A model generated the notes under the pieces. That model searched no databases and was not told the DNA's origin. It worked only from the letters and a program-made list of their open reading frames with translations. Position numbers and translations under genes: made by a program. Of a stretch of DNA of 64,000 bases, positions 17,650 to 27,094 are shown piece by piece (within the stretch, counting starts at the first letter, position 1; every line of letters starts with the position of its first letter). This DNA comes from Paraprevotella sp. GTDB lineage: Bacteria; Bacteroidota; Bacteroidia; Bacteroidales; Bacteroidaceae. The stretch is taken from contig JAGBCQ010000008.1 of the NCBI GenBank assembly GCA_017937925.1, forward strand, positions 62,001 through 126,000. Reading direction: 5' to 3'.

Positions 17650-19542
17650 TCACTTTTTGAACTTGTAGCCACGGAATGTTATTCCGCTTCCTTCTAGGTC
17701 TGCTCCAAAATAAAAACCAGGTTGGGTTGGCTGATTGTAAGCCACATTTTGTGTCGTTATACTGAAACGATATGTCCTATCTTCCAAAAACGTATGGAAA
17801 CGATATTTTGTAGGATGTGGAGAAATATATATGCGTAAAGAAGAACTATCTTCGGTTCGCACTATCACCTCTTCACGCCAATCACCTAATATATCACCTT
17901 GTAAACACGGATTACTTTTTGTACCATTATTGAAAGAACATCCTTCAAATCTTGTTATGATATTGCATTCTTTTTTTAACCAATCGTATTTACTTATACA
18001 TTCTTTATCCAACATTTCTCGGAGTAAGTCACCATCCCACCAAACAGCCATATTGACGGGCAAGGCCTTGGGACGTTCTGCTATCGTTTCTCCTTTAATA
18101 TTTCGTATTCCCCTTGAATCGGACGACCACATTTCAAGACCTACATTTACGGGGTCTATATCAGATGCCATACATCTGCCGACGTCTATATTGGAAGGTA
18201 TCTGAAATATTATTTCACCGGTAGCCGCATCCCGAAACGTAGAGCCATCACGCCTATTTTCATGACAATCCCAAACTTGTAACCCTTTGCTATCTAATGA
18301 AAATGAAGTAAGATGAATCGCATCTCCATGTCCTAAACCTGTATTATAAAGACCTTTCCCATCATGGTCAATAGCACACGAACCATATATAATCTCATCA
18401 AAACCATCATTATCAACATCAGCAACACGGAGATTATGATTGCCTTGACCTGCATAACTACGCCATTCTAAAGAATCCGTATCAAACACCCATCTTGGTT
18501 TTAAGACATCTCCATCCCAATCATAAGCTGCTAAAACAGAACGCGTGTAATAACCTCTACACATCACAACACTGGGATGTTTCCCGCCTAAATAGGCAAC
18601 TGCTGCTAAATAACGCTCACTCCTATTTCCATAATTATCCCCCCAATGACGCATGATTCCTCGTGATGGAATATAATCAACCGTTGACATTGCAGCCCCC
18701 GTTTGCCCATTAAAAACAGTTAGATATTCGGGCCCATAAGCAATGTAACCGTAGCGATTATTTTTATTTTTTTGATACTTCATACGATGATCCGCTAATG
18801 AATCACCTACAAACTGTCCACAACCATCAATAGTGCCATCCGACGTTTTCGCCACGATTTCTGCCTTACCGTCTCCATTCAAATCATAAACCATAAACTG
18901 GGTATAGTGTGCACCTGCCCTAATATTACGGCCTAAATTAATACGCCACATAAAAGTTCCATCTATTTTATAGGCATCTAGAAAAGCCGTACCCGTATAA
19001 CCATTATGCGAATTATCCTTAGAATTGGAAGGATCCCATTTCAATATTATCTCCAATCTTCCATCACCATCCAAATCAGCGACAGAGGCATCATTTGCCG
19101 AATAGTTACAGATTCTACCATCAGGACACATCTGTGCTTCTGGTTTTAGTAATGGTATATTTATATAACCGCTAGGTGCATTAGAAGGCAAACAATAGGA
19201 ACCGTATCCATTCGTCAGTTCTTTTTTCCTTACCACAGGGCGCACTTCATAAACAGTCGCTTTTTTAGAAGTGTTTCTATCGTAAAATTGTGTTGATATT
19301 TGTACCGGTTCACTATTTACTTTACATCCATCCCTATAAACATTAAAAGCAATACGAGACACATCAGAAGACAAATAACGCCAACTAACCAACACTGTAT
19401 CCGGATTTATACGTACTGCTACCACCCCTCTATCTAATGTCTCATATGTCTTAGCCGCTTCCTTTCCGAAAACATTTGTTGACAAACATAAACTTATCAA
19501 CATAACAATCACTAACAAATGCCGAAATGATATATTTTTCAT
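17650..19542 (-). CDS. Secreted rhamnogalacturonan lyase, PL11 family
   Basis: A 630-residue exported lyase that cleaves the rhamnose-galacturonate backbone of rhamnogalacturonan-I by beta-elimination. A signal peptide ends near NVFGKE. Residues 30-125 match the N-terminal PL11 beta domain (LDRGVVAVRINPDTVLVSWRYLSSD, FNVYRDG). The rest is the eight-bladed propeller with repeated calcium-binding DLDGDGR, DLNGDGKAEI, DVDNDGFDEI and DWRE motifs and the typical GAHYTQFMVYD. The C-terminus (YFGADLEG, GYKFKK) is as in YesW/YesX. The length is normal for single-domain PL11. It is the first gene of a two-gene leftward unit with GH97. Confidence 0.94.
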   Translation of the reverse strand: MKNISFRHLLVIVMLISLCLSTNVFGKEAAKTYETLDRGVVAVRINPDTVLVSWRYLSSDVSRIAFNVYRDGCKVNSEPVQISTQFYDRNTSKKATVYEVRPVVRKKELTNGYGSYCLPSNAPSGYINIPLLKPEAQMCPDGRICNYSANDASVADLDGDGRLEIILKWDPSNSKDNSHNGYTGTAFLDAYKIDGTFMWRINLGRNIRAGAHYTQFMVYDLNGDGKAEIVAKTSDGTIDGCGQFVGDSLADHRMKYQKNKNNRYGYIAYGPEYLTVFNGQTGAAMSTVDYIPSRGIMRHWGDNYGNRSERYLAAVAYLGGKHPSVVMCRGYYTRSVLAAYDWDGDVLKPRWVFDTDSLEWRSYAGQGNHNLRVADVDNDGFDEIIYGSCAIDHDGKGLYNTGLGHGDAIHLTSFSLDSKGLQVWDCHENRRDGSTFRDAATGEIIFQIPSNIDVGRCMASDIDPVNVGLEMWSSDSRGIRNIKGETIAERPKALPVNMAVWWDGDLLREMLDKECISKYDWLKKECNIITRFEGCSFNNGTKSNPCLQGDILGDWREEVIVRTEDSSSLRIYISPHPTKYRFHTFLEDRTYRFSITTQNVAYNQPTQPGFYFGADLEGSGITFRGYKFKK

Positions 19543-19564
19543 AAATATTATAATTAAGGTAACG

Positions 19565-19572
19565 CAAATATA
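19565..19572 (-). promoter_or_regulatory. -7 element for the PL11-GH97 unit
   Basis: The minus strand reads TATATTTG 22 bases before the lyase start codon, a perfect TAnnTTTG. No matching -33 was evident, as is common for regulated Bacteroidales polysaccharide genes. Confidence 0.5.
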
Positions 19573-19680
19573 CTCAAAAGAGAGTAAGAAGCTTGCTATT
19601 TCCTCCTATAAAATCCATTATTTATGAGATTTTATCCATAGAAAAGCAGATTAAACGAATTTTGTTTTGACAAAAAACAC

Positions 19681-19688
19681 TATCTTTG
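19681..19688 (+). promoter_or_regulatory. -7 element overlapping the amidase start region
   Basis: TATCTTTG ends only 2 bases before the ATG at 19691. An upstream in-frame ATG at 19667 lies before this box and would be untranscribed from it. If this box is used, the mRNA has almost no leader. Confidence 0.5.
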
Positions 19689-19690
19689 CA

Positions 19691-20872
19691 ATGAAAATGA
19701 GACGAATAAATACAAAAAGGGTTCTAATTACAATCTGCTTATTCTTCTTTGCATATTGCGGAAGAATCCAATTTTTACATGCCAATACCCAAACGAATAA
19801 GTATGAGAAATTCACAATCGTTATTGACGCTGGGCACGGTGGGAAAGACCCAGGTGCAATAGGCCGCTTCTCTAAAGAAAAGAATATCAATCTATCTGTA
19901 GCAAAAGCTTTCGGGCAACTAATAGAAAACAATTTCTCGGATGTAAAAGTTATATACACAAGAAAAACTGACGTATTTTTAACTTTAGGTAAACGAGCCG
20001 AAATCGCAAACAAGGCCTCTGCCGATTTATTTGTTTCCATACACACAAACGCCCTACCTAAAAAGAAAATAGGACGCGGAGCTGAGACCTACACATTGGG
20101 TATGGCAAGAGCAAATGAGAATTTAGAAGTCGCAAAGCGAGAAAATGCCGTCATATTAGTCGAAAACGACTATGAAGAAAGGTATCAAGGTTTTGATCCA
20201 AACTCTTCTGAAAGTTACATCATTTTTGAGTTTATGCAAGACAAAAACATGGAACATAGCGTTGATTTTGCCAAACACATTCAGAAAGAGTTCAAATCAA
20301 CAGCCGGTAGAATTGACAAAGGAGTCCATCAAGCAGGTTTCCTTGTTCTTAGAGAAACCAGTATGCCAAGTGTCCTCGTTGAATTGGGATATATTTCAAC
20401 ACCAGATGAAGAAAAATTCCTCAACTCAAAAAGCGGTATCAAAAAAATGAGCCAAAGCCTTTATAATGCTTTTAAAGCATATAAGAAACGACACTCCAAA
20501 TTAATGCAGCCTTATAATAATTCAGGAAGTACATCCAACAACACAACACAAAAAGAAAAGGGGAACAATAAGGTTGCACAAACTTCTCAACACAAAGATA
20601 GTAATAAACCTATATTCAAAGTCCAATTAATGGCAAGTTCAAAAAGCATCCCAACAACAAGTTCACAATTTAAGGGAATAAGTCCGGTAGATTATTATAA
20701 AGAGAGCGGATTATATAAGTACACATATGGAGCAACAACAAACTATAATGAGGCTTTAAAATTGAAAAACAAAGCGAACAAAGTTTTTAAAGGTGCTTTC
20801 ATTATAGCATTCAAGAATGGGAAAAAAATAGACGTAAATAAAGCTATTGAAGAATTTAAAAAGAATAAATAA
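19691..20872 (+). CDS. N-acetylmuramoyl-L-alanine amidase with C-terminal SPOR-like domain
   Basis: A cell-wall hydrolase that cuts the bond between N-acetylmuramic acid and the stem peptide. After an N-terminal hydrophobic segment (RVLITICLFFFAYCG), the Amidase_3 domain runs from about residue 40 to 265. Its zinc ligands are visible in IDAGHGGKDPGAIG, GAETYTLG (Glu) and SIHTNA (His), and the catalytic Glu is in LVELGYIST. A low-complexity Ser/Asn/Gln linker leads to a terminal region (FKVQLMASSKSIP ... GAFIIAFKNGKKID) with SPOR-like character, probably binding denuded glycan at the division site. The start at 19691 (or 19697) is chosen because the promoter box lies immediately before it. An MCE-family gene follows after 7 bases. 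Confidence 0.9.
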   Translation: MKMRRINTKRVLITICLFFFAYCGRIQFLHANTQTNKYEKFTIVIDAGHGGKDPGAIGRFSKEKNINLSVAKAFGQLIENNFSDVKVIYTRKTDVFLTLGKRAEIANKASADLFVSIHTNALPKKKIGRGAETYTLGMARANENLEVAKRENAVILVENDYEERYQGFDPNSSESYIIFEFMQDKNMEHSVDFAKHIQKEFKSTAGRIDKGVHQAGFLVLRETSMPSVLVELGYISTPDEEKFLNSKSGIKKMSQSLYNAFKAYKKRHSKLMQPYNNSGSTSNNTTQKEKGNNKVAQTSQHKDSNKPIFKVQLMASSKSIPTTSSQFKGISPVDYYKESGLYKYTYGATTNYNEALKLKNKANKVFKGAFIIAFKNGKKIDVNKAIEEFKKNK

Positions 20873-20879
20873 TAAGATT

Positions 20880-21770
20880 ATGAAATACTTTACAAAAGAA
20901 GCCAAAATAGGTTTGATAGGAATTATAGCTATTGTTATTTTCTTTATGGGACTAAACTTTCTTAGAGGCATCAATCTCTTTAAAAACAGTAATTCATACT
21001 ATATTGAGTTTGCTGACATAAAGGGATTAGCAAAATCTAGTCCGGTTTTTGCAAACGGTTATAAAACAGGAGTTGTTAGCGACATTATATACAACTACAA
21101 AAATCCCGGGCACGTTCTTATAGAAATAAGCGTTGACGAAAATATGAGAATTCCGAAAGGAACTGAAGCCCGATTAGTTACCGGTATGTTAGGAGGATGT
21201 GATTTACATTTGGACCTAGCTTTTAAATCCAATGAATGCTATTCAATAGGTGATACCATCAAGGGAAAAGATGAAGTTGGACTAATGGATAAAGCAGGCG
21301 ATATGGTTCCTCAAATGGAACAAATATTAGGAAAGGTTGATACATTGCTGACTACTTTAAACACATTGGTAGCTAACCCCAACATTCCGGAAATTTTGCA
21401 AGATGCAAAACACATCACAGAGAATCTCAATGAAAGTAGCAAGCAACTAAATATCCTTATGAAAAACGACTTACCCAAATTAACGGGCAAATTGAACACC
21501 GTAGGAGATAACGTCATTACACTTACTGAGAATATCAATCAACTCAACTTACAAGCAACAATGAGTAAAGTTGATACCACATTAAATTACGTACAACTAA
21601 TGACTGAGAAGATGAACAGAACGGACAACTCACTAGGTCTACTTCTCAACGATAGTGCTTTGTATAACAATTTAAGTAACACTGCAGGAAACGCAAATAA
21701 TCTACTAATTGATTTGAAGGAAAATCCAAAACGATATGTTCACTTCTCACTTTTTGGAAGGAAAGAATAA
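20880..21770 (+). CDS. MlaD/MCE family lipid-transport protein
   Basis: A 296-residue protein with one N-terminal membrane helix (IGLIGIIAIVIFFMGLNFLRG). A single MCE domain (about 35-115) follows, including the FADIKGLAKSSPVFANGYKTGVV core and IPKGTEARLVTGMLGGCDLHLDL. The C-terminal tail (about 130-290) is a helical coiled-coil-like segment. MCE proteins form hexameric rings that move phospholipids between membranes, with an Mla-type ABC transporter. No ABC subunits are next to it here. The frame is open further upstream, but the MKYFTKEAKIG start at 20880 gives the standard N-terminus. It follows the amidase gene by 7 bases, a familiar Bacteroidales pair. Confidence 0.9.
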   Translation: MKYFTKEAKIGLIGIIAIVIFFMGLNFLRGINLFKNSNSYYIEFADIKGLAKSSPVFANGYKTGVVSDIIYNYKNPGHVLIEISVDENMRIPKGTEARLVTGMLGGCDLHLDLAFKSNECYSIGDTIKGKDEVGLMDKAGDMVPQMEQILGKVDTLLTTLNTLVANPNIPEILQDAKHITENLNESSKQLNILMKNDLPKLTGKLNTVGDNVITLTENINQLNLQATMSKVDTTLNYVQLMTEKMNRTDNSLGLLLNDSALYNNLSNTAGNANNLLIDLKENPKRYVHFSLFGRKE

Positions 21771-21790
21771 CACCTTATTATATTATAAAG

Positions 21791-21828
21791 ATAAAAATGA
21801 AGTCTGGTGCGCCTGACTTCATTTTTAT
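21791..21828 (+). terminator. Terminator after the MCE gene
   Basis: ATAAAAATGAAGTC (21791-21804) pairs with GACTTCATTTTTAT (21815-21828) around a 10-base loop, with a T-rich right arm. Confidence 0.8.
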
Positions 21829-22019
21829 TTCCTAAGCTCACTCACAATTCTATTATAGGATAATCAAGACGTTATATTAATGCAAGAAAAATTGAAATAA
21901 TATTTTTATTCTTATCTTTCTGAAACAAAGGATTTTAGAAATTATCTTACTCATTTGTCTTATTTGTGGTCTTGTTTTTATGACATAATATTACGAAATT
22001 TGCAAACGAGAAGCATATT

Positions 22020-22028
22020 TTATTCACA
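22020..22028 (+). promoter_or_regulatory. Candidate DnaA box upstream of dnaA
   Basis: TTATTCACA fits the DnaA-box consensus TTATNCACA and sits 18 bases before the dnaA ATG, suggesting autoregulation. Only one good match was found in the 276-base intergenic region, so this alone does not mark an origin. Confidence 0.4.
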
Positions 22029-22046
22029 GTACATAAATTTGAGTTA

Positions 22047-23447
22047 ATGGTAGAGTCACCCCATCAATTATGGGAAAATTGTTTGCGCATTATTCGCAAC
22101 AATATTGATGAGAACAACTATAAGACGTGGTTTGTTCCCATTCAAATTGTATCATACTGTGAAGATAAACTTACTTTCGGCCTACCAAGCAAATTTTTCT
22201 ACGATTATCTTGACGAACACTTCGGCAAACTTATAATTGCTGCAGTCAAACGCATATTTGGTTCAGAAATTCAATTAGGGTATTGCATTCTTGACAATAA
22301 CAAAGGAATGCAAATTAATGAAAAGGCCGAACAAACTGACGAGCGACAAAGAAATACAAAAAAACAGAGCAACACTGCAAATAAAGAAGGAGCTAAAGTA
22401 GTTGAAGAATATCAAGATTTAAACCCACAACTAAATTACAATTATAGTTTTGATAATTTTGTTGAAGGTATCAGCAATAAATTACCACGTTCTGTGGGAC
22501 AAGCCATAGCTGAACATCCTAAACAATCGACATTTAATCCTTTATTTATATATGGGCCTTCTGGTGTCGGAAAGACGCATTTAGTCAATGCCATTGGAGC
22601 AAAAATAAAAGAATTACACCCGACGAAACGTGTTTTGTACGTAGCTGCACATTTATTTCAAGTGCAATATACAGATTCAGTGAGAAAGAATACTGTCAAC
22701 GATTTTATCAACTTCTATCAAACTATTGACGTTTTGATTATAGATGACGTTCAAGAATTCGCTTCATTAAATAAAACTCAAAATACTTTTTTTCATATTT
22801 TCAATCATTTACATCAAAACGGAAGACAACTTATTCTAACATCTGACCGGCCTCCACATGAATTACAGGGTATGGAGGAAAGACTTTTGACACGTTTTAA
22901 ATGGGGGTTGCTAGCAGAATTAGAAAAGCCTAACCAAGAGCTAAGACATGACATTTTGGAAAGTAAAATACGTAGAGAAGGTTTGAAGATTCCCAAGGAG
23001 GTCATCAATTATATTTCAGAGAACGTAAATGATAGTGTCAGAGAATTAGAAGGCGTTATCAACTCTCTCATGGCGCATTCCGTTGTACTTAACAAAGATA
23101 TTGATTTAAATTTAGCCAAGCAGATTTTAAAACGTTCGGTAAAAACAGACAAAGAACCAATCACTATAGAATCTATTTTAAAAATTGTTTGTGATTACAC
23201 TGGAATCTGTCTTGAAGACATATTAAGTCAATCACGCAAACAGCCGATTGTTCAAGCTCGACAGATTGCAATGTACCTAGCTTCAAAACACACTAAGATG
23301 TCATATGCACGCATCGGTGTTATAATTGGAAATAGGAATCATGCCACCGTATTACACTCATGCCGTACCGTAGAAGATTGTATTCATGTTGACAAAGCAT
23401 TCAAAGCAAAAGTTGAAGAAATAGAACGGTTACTAAAAAAGGCATAA
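22047..23447 (+). CDS. dnaA: Chromosomal replication initiator DnaA
   Basis: A 466-residue initiator. Domain I is at about 1-80 (LWENCLRIIRNNIDENNYKTWF), followed by a short charged linker. The AAA+ domain III runs from about 125 to 340, with Walker A GPSGVGKTH, Walker B VLIIDDVQ, sensor 1 LILTSDRPP and the sensor 2 region VNDSVRELEGVINSL. Domain IV is at about 370-460, with SRKQPIVQARQIAMYL and the DNA-contact signature GNRNHATVLHSCRTV. The family norm in that signature is GGRDHTTVLHA, so the base-contacting Asp is Asn here and the next Thr is Ala. No dnaN or recF lies downstream, as is typical for Bacteroidota. Confidence 0.97.
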   Translation: MVESPHQLWENCLRIIRNNIDENNYKTWFVPIQIVSYCEDKLTFGLPSKFFYDYLDEHFGKLIIAAVKRIFGSEIQLGYCILDNNKGMQINEKAEQTDERQRNTKKQSNTANKEGAKVVEEYQDLNPQLNYNYSFDNFVEGISNKLPRSVGQAIAEHPKQSTFNPLFIYGPSGVGKTHLVNAIGAKIKELHPTKRVLYVAAHLFQVQYTDSVRKNTVNDFINFYQTIDVLIIDDVQEFASLNKTQNTFFHIFNHLHQNGRQLILTSDRPPHELQGMEERLLTRFKWGLLAELEKPNQELRHDILESKIRREGLKIPKEVINYISENVNDSVRELEGVINSLMAHSVVLNKDIDLNLAKQILKRSVKTDKEPITIESILKIVCDYTGICLEDILSQSRKQPIVQARQIAMYLASKHTKMSYARIGVIIGNRNHATVLHSCRTVEDCIHVDKAFKAKVEEIERLLKKA

Positions 23448-23475
23448 GTATCTGATATACTCATGCCTTTATCTT
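23438..23475 (+). terminator. Terminator overlapping the dnaA stop codon
   Basis: AAAGGCAT (23438 onward) pairs with ATGCCTTT (ending at 23470), with additional internal pairing of AGTAT/ATACT. A short AT-rich tail follows. The TAA of dnaA lies inside the left arm. Confidence 0.6.
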
Positions 23476-23501
23476 CTAAATCTGTATTACTAATTACACA
23501 T

Positions 23502-24239
23502 TTAAAGAAATCCTTGTTGCTTCAAAGCTTCAATAAGAGTACCGCTAATCATCTCATTGTCATTTTTTGAATACCTTATATCAGTAAATATTTGTGCTAA
23601 GGTTTCTTTATTATTTATTTCTATAAAACGTTTATTCTCAGGCAAGTTCTCCTTATAATTATATAAGTCATCAATAGTTGATTCTGTATAATCGTGATAT
23701 ACCTCATTGTGTATTATAGCAGAAAGTGGCAGCCTATCTGTCTGATTGGGATTTTCTGCCGGCCATCCAACCGCTAAAGTAGCTATAGGAAATACCAGAC
23801 GAGGCAATTTTAGTATTTCTATGATTTGAGAAGATGAATAGAGTGTTGTCCCGAGATAACATATACCCAATCCTTCCGCTTCAGCTAAATTACAAAACGT
23901 TTGCGTATATAACAATGCGTCACTTACTGCATTCATAAAAGAAAGAAAATTATCATAACCGGGATGTGCTTTTCTATATTCCGCCCATTTAACAGTACGA
24001 TTAAAATCAGCACAAACCGTCAATAATACAGGAGCCTGCACAACCATCGGCTGATTAAAGTGCAATGGCGATAATTTTTGTTTATTTTTTTCATCTTGCG
24101 TTATCACTACACTGTACAACTGTAAATTCCCCATAGTTTGAGTTCTTGCTGAGGCATCTAATAAGGTGTTTAATAACGTACTATCTACAGGCCTTTCTGC
24201 AAACTTTCTTATACTTTTTCTACTTATAACTGTCTTCAT
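23502..24239 (-). CDS. NfsA/Frp-like NAD(P)H-dependent flavin oxidoreductase
   Basis: A 245-residue nitroreductase-family protein, expected to bind FMN and reduce nitro compounds or quinones with NAD(P)H. Family motifs are SRKSIRKF near the N-terminus (phosphate-binding Arg and Ser), ASARTQTMGNLQLYSVVI (flavin contact), NAVSDALLYTQTFCNLAEAEGLGICYLGT and the LPRLVFPIATLAVGWPAE segment. The C-terminal 60 residues are charged and helical, as in NfsA-type enzymes. The physiological substrate is not evident. It is monocistronic and convergent with dnaA. Confidence 0.85.
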   Translation of the reverse strand: MKTVISRKSIRKFAERPVDSTLLNTLLDASARTQTMGNLQLYSVVITQDEKNKQKLSPLHFNQPMVVQAPVLLTVCADFNRTVKWAEYRKAHPGYDNFLSFMNAVSDALLYTQTFCNLAEAEGLGICYLGTTLYSSSQIIEILKLPRLVFPIATLAVGWPAENPNQTDRLPLSAIIHNEVYHDYTESTIDDLYNYKENLPENKRFIEINNKETLAQIFTDIRYSKNDNEMISGTLIEALKQQGFL

Positions 24240-24264
24240 TATTTTTTTTAACTTTTACCTAATA

Positions 24265-24272
24265 CAAAGATA
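24265..24272 (-). promoter_or_regulatory. -7 element for the nitroreductase gene
   Basis: The minus strand reads TATCTTTG 25 bases upstream of the start codon, a perfect TAnnTTTG. The rest of the 313-base gap to nrdJ is AT-rich and holds the nrdJ promoter. No riboswitch or repeat was seen in it. Confidence 0.5.
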
Positions 24273-24438
24273 ATCAAAATCACCACAATAGATAACCATT
24301 CAACACTTTTTCTTTTAATAAAAATTTATTTTGGAAAACTTTTACACATACATAAAACATCTTTTAGATTGATTACTAGTTGCTTACATTTTAAAAACGG
24401 AAAACTTTTTATTTAATGCAAACTTTTTAAGTTTTTCT

Positions 24439-24469
24439 TTTGTATATACCAAAAAGATATATAACTTTG
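24439..24469 (+). promoter_or_regulatory. Strong promoter for nrdJ-folB
   Basis: TTTG at 24439-24442, a 19-base spacer and TAACTTTG at 24462-24469 match both consensus boxes. The leader would be about 75 bases long. It shows no cobalamin-riboswitch core. Confidence 0.8.
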
Positions 24470-24552
24470 CACTGCTCTATCACAAAGGACGCCTTAATCT
24501 ACATAGATATAACATAGAAAAACTAATAATAACCACTTAAAAAATTAAAGCA

Positions 24553-27090
24553 GTGAAGGAAAAAATTTACAGCTACGAGGAGGCTTTTGATGCGTCTCTA
24601 AAGTATTTCAAAGGTGACGAATTGGCAGCTAGAGTATGGGTAAACAAGTACTCAATGAAAGATTCTTTTGGTAATATTTATGAACAATCACCAGAAGATA
24701 TGCATTGGCGTATTGCTAATGAGATTGCGCGTATTGAAAACAAATACGAGAACCCACTTAAATCTGAAGAAATTTTTGAATTACTTGACCACTTTAAGTA
24801 TATCATCCCTGCTGGAAGTCCAATGACAGGAATCGGAAACAATCATCAAGTAGCATCACTTTCTAACTGCTTTGTTATAGGATTAGACGGGGAAGCTGAT
24901 TCGTATGGTGGTGTCATTCGTATTGATGAAGAGCAAGTACAACTAATGAAACGACGTGGCGGCGTTGGACACGATTTGTCACACATTCGCCCGAAAGGTT
25001 CCCCTGTAAAGAACTCAGCATTAACATCGACAGGTCTTGTTCCGTTCATGGAGCGATACAGCAACTCTACTCGTGAAGTAGCACAAGACGGCCGTCGTGG
25101 TGCACTGATGCTATCAGTAAGTATCAAGCACCCTGATGCAGAGTCCTTCATTGATGCCAAGATGACTGAAGGTAAGGTTACAGGTGCAAATGTATCAGTA
25201 AAAATAGATGACGCATTTATGAAAGCTGCAACTGAAGGTACACCATACAAGCAACAATATCCTGTTAATAGCGACAACCCAATCGTATCAAATGATATAG
25301 ACGCACAAGCTTTATGGAAGAAAATTGTTCATAATGCATGGAAGAGCGCAGAGCCTGGAGTATTGTTCTGGGATACAATTCTACGTGAATCTGTACCTGA
25401 TTGCTATGCAGATTTAGGATACCGTACAGTCAGCACAAACCCATGTGGAGAGATACCACTCTGCCCATACGATAGTTGCCGTCTATTAGCTATAAATCTA
25501 TATGCATACGTCGTTAATCCATTTACACCTGAAGCATATTTTGACTTTGATTTGTTCAAAAAACACGTACGTTTAGCACAACGTTTAATGGACGACATCA
25601 TTGATTTAGAGTTGGAAAAGATTGAAATGATTATGAAAAAAATCGAATCCGACCCTGAATCAGACGAAGTTAAAGGTACTGAACGTCACTTGTGGGAAAA
25701 AATTTATAAAAAGAGTGGACAAGGTCGCCGTACAGGTGTCGGTATCACAGCTGAAGGTGACATGCTTGCTGCTTTAGGTTTACGTTATGGAACACAGGAA
25801 GCTACAGACTTCTCTGTAGAGGTACATAAAACTGTTGCATTACAAGCATACGGTTCGTCTGTTCAGATGGCTAAAGAACGTGGCTCATTTGAAGTATTCG
25901 ATGCGGAACGCGAAAAGAACAATCCGTTCATCAGCCGCTTGCGTGAAGCCGATCCAGAATTGTACGAAAATATGGTAAAATACGGTCGTCGCAACATCGC
26001 ATGTCTAACCATTGCCCCCACAGGAACTACTAGTTTGATGACACAAACTACCTCCGGAATTGAACCGGTATTCTTACCGGTATACAAACGCCGTCGCAAG
26101 GTTAATCCTAACGACCCCGAAGTACGAGTAGATTTTATTGACGAGACCGGTGATGCATTTGAAGAATATATCGTATATCACCACAAATTCCTCACTTGGA
26201 TGGAAGCCAACGGGTATGACACCAATAAAAACTACACACAAGAAGAAATTGATGAATTAGTCGCTAAATCACCTTATTATAAAGCTACAGCAAATGACGT
26301 AGATTGGTTAATGAAGGTTAAGATGCAAGGTGCAATTCAAAAATGGGTGGATCATAGTATCAGTGTAACTGTCAATCTCCCTAATGATGTTGACGAAGAA
26401 TTGGTAAACCGCTTATATGTAGAAGCATGGCGCTCAGGTTGTAAAGGATGTACAATCTACCGCGATGGTTCTCGTTCTGGCGTGATGATTTCAGTTAAGA
26501 ATGAAAAGAAAGAAGCAGAAGTTCCTTGCAAACGTCCGGAAGTAACTGAAAAACGTCCTCAAATACTTGATTGTGATGTAGTAAGATTCCAAAACAACAA
26601 AGAAAAGTGGGTTGCATTCGTTGGCTTGCTAGATGGTTATCCTTATGAAATATTCACAGGTATCCAAGACGATGACGAAGGTATCATGCTCCCAAAAAGT
26701 GTTATGAAAGGACGTATCATCAAGAATATTGATGAGGAGGGCAACAAACGATATGACTTCCAATTCGAGAACAAGAAAGGATACAAGACTACAGTCGAGG
26801 GCTTATCCGAAAAGTTTAACAAAGAATATTGGAACTATGCAAAGTTGATTTCCGGCGTATTACGTTATCGTATGCCACTTGATCACGTTATCAAACTTGT
26901 CGGTTCACTTCAATTGGAAAGCGAAAGTATCAACACATGGAAAAACGGAGTAGAACGCGCCTTGAAAAAATACATATCCGACGGCACTGAAGCAAAAGGT
27001 ATTAAATGCCCTAATTGCGGTCATGAGACCTTAGTTTACCAAGAAGGTTGCCTTATATGTAAACACTGTGGAGCGTCAAGATGTGGATAA
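24553..27090 (+). CDS. nrdJ: Adenosylcobalamin-dependent (class II) ribonucleotide reductase
   Basis: An 845-residue enzyme that reduces ribonucleotides to deoxyribonucleotides using adenosylcobalamin, independent of oxygen. The N-terminal barrel carries SPMTGIGNNHQVASLSNCFV (first active-site Cys), the RRGGVGHDLSHIRPKGSP loop, the STNPCGEIPLCPYDSCRL radical-site stretch (NPCGE Cys with the Asn and Glu) and APTGTTSLMTQTTSGIEPVF (phosphate site). The C-terminus ends in a zinc-ribbon-like tail (IKCPNCGHETLV, CLICKHCGASRCG) that holds the reducing cysteines. The start is GTG at 24553, since no ATG lies nearby in frame. folB follows after 4 bases. Confidence 0.96.
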   Translation: MKEKIYSYEEAFDASLKYFKGDELAARVWVNKYSMKDSFGNIYEQSPEDMHWRIANEIARIENKYENPLKSEEIFELLDHFKYIIPAGSPMTGIGNNHQVASLSNCFVIGLDGEADSYGGVIRIDEEQVQLMKRRGGVGHDLSHIRPKGSPVKNSALTSTGLVPFMERYSNSTREVAQDGRRGALMLSVSIKHPDAESFIDAKMTEGKVTGANVSVKIDDAFMKAATEGTPYKQQYPVNSDNPIVSNDIDAQALWKKIVHNAWKSAEPGVLFWDTILRESVPDCYADLGYRTVSTNPCGEIPLCPYDSCRLLAINLYAYVVNPFTPEAYFDFDLFKKHVRLAQRLMDDIIDLELEKIEMIMKKIESDPESDEVKGTERHLWEKIYKKSGQGRRTGVGITAEGDMLAALGLRYGTQEATDFSVEVHKTVALQAYGSSVQMAKERGSFEVFDAEREKNNPFISRLREADPELYENMVKYGRRNIACLTIAPTGTTSLMTQTTSGIEPVFLPVYKRRRKVNPNDPEVRVDFIDETGDAFEEYIVYHHKFLTWMEANGYDTNKNYTQEEIDELVAKSPYYKATANDVDWLMKVKMQGAIQKWVDHSISVTVNLPNDVDEELVNRLYVEAWRSGCKGCTIYRDGSRSGVMISVKNEKKEAEVPCKRPEVTEKRPQILDCDVVRFQNNKEKWVAFVGLLDGYPYEIFTGIQDDDEGIMLPKSVMKGRIIKNIDEEGNKRYDFQFENKKGYKTTVEGLSEKFNKEYWNYAKLISGVLRYRMPLDHVIKLVGSLQLESESINTWKNGVERALKKYISDGTEAKGIKCPNCGHETLVYQEGCLICKHCGASRCG

Positions 27091-27094
27091 TATT

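Noticed and set aside
21829-22046. Replication origin at dnaA
   Set aside because: Only one DnaA-box match, no cluster, and dnaA is not near oriC in many Bacteroidota. A skew analysis on the full genome would be needed.
24240-24552. Possible cobalamin riboswitch before the B12-dependent nrdJ
   Set aside because: The region is AT-rich with an ordinary promoter and a leader of about 75 bases. No conserved cobalamin-riboswitch core or long folded structure is visible.
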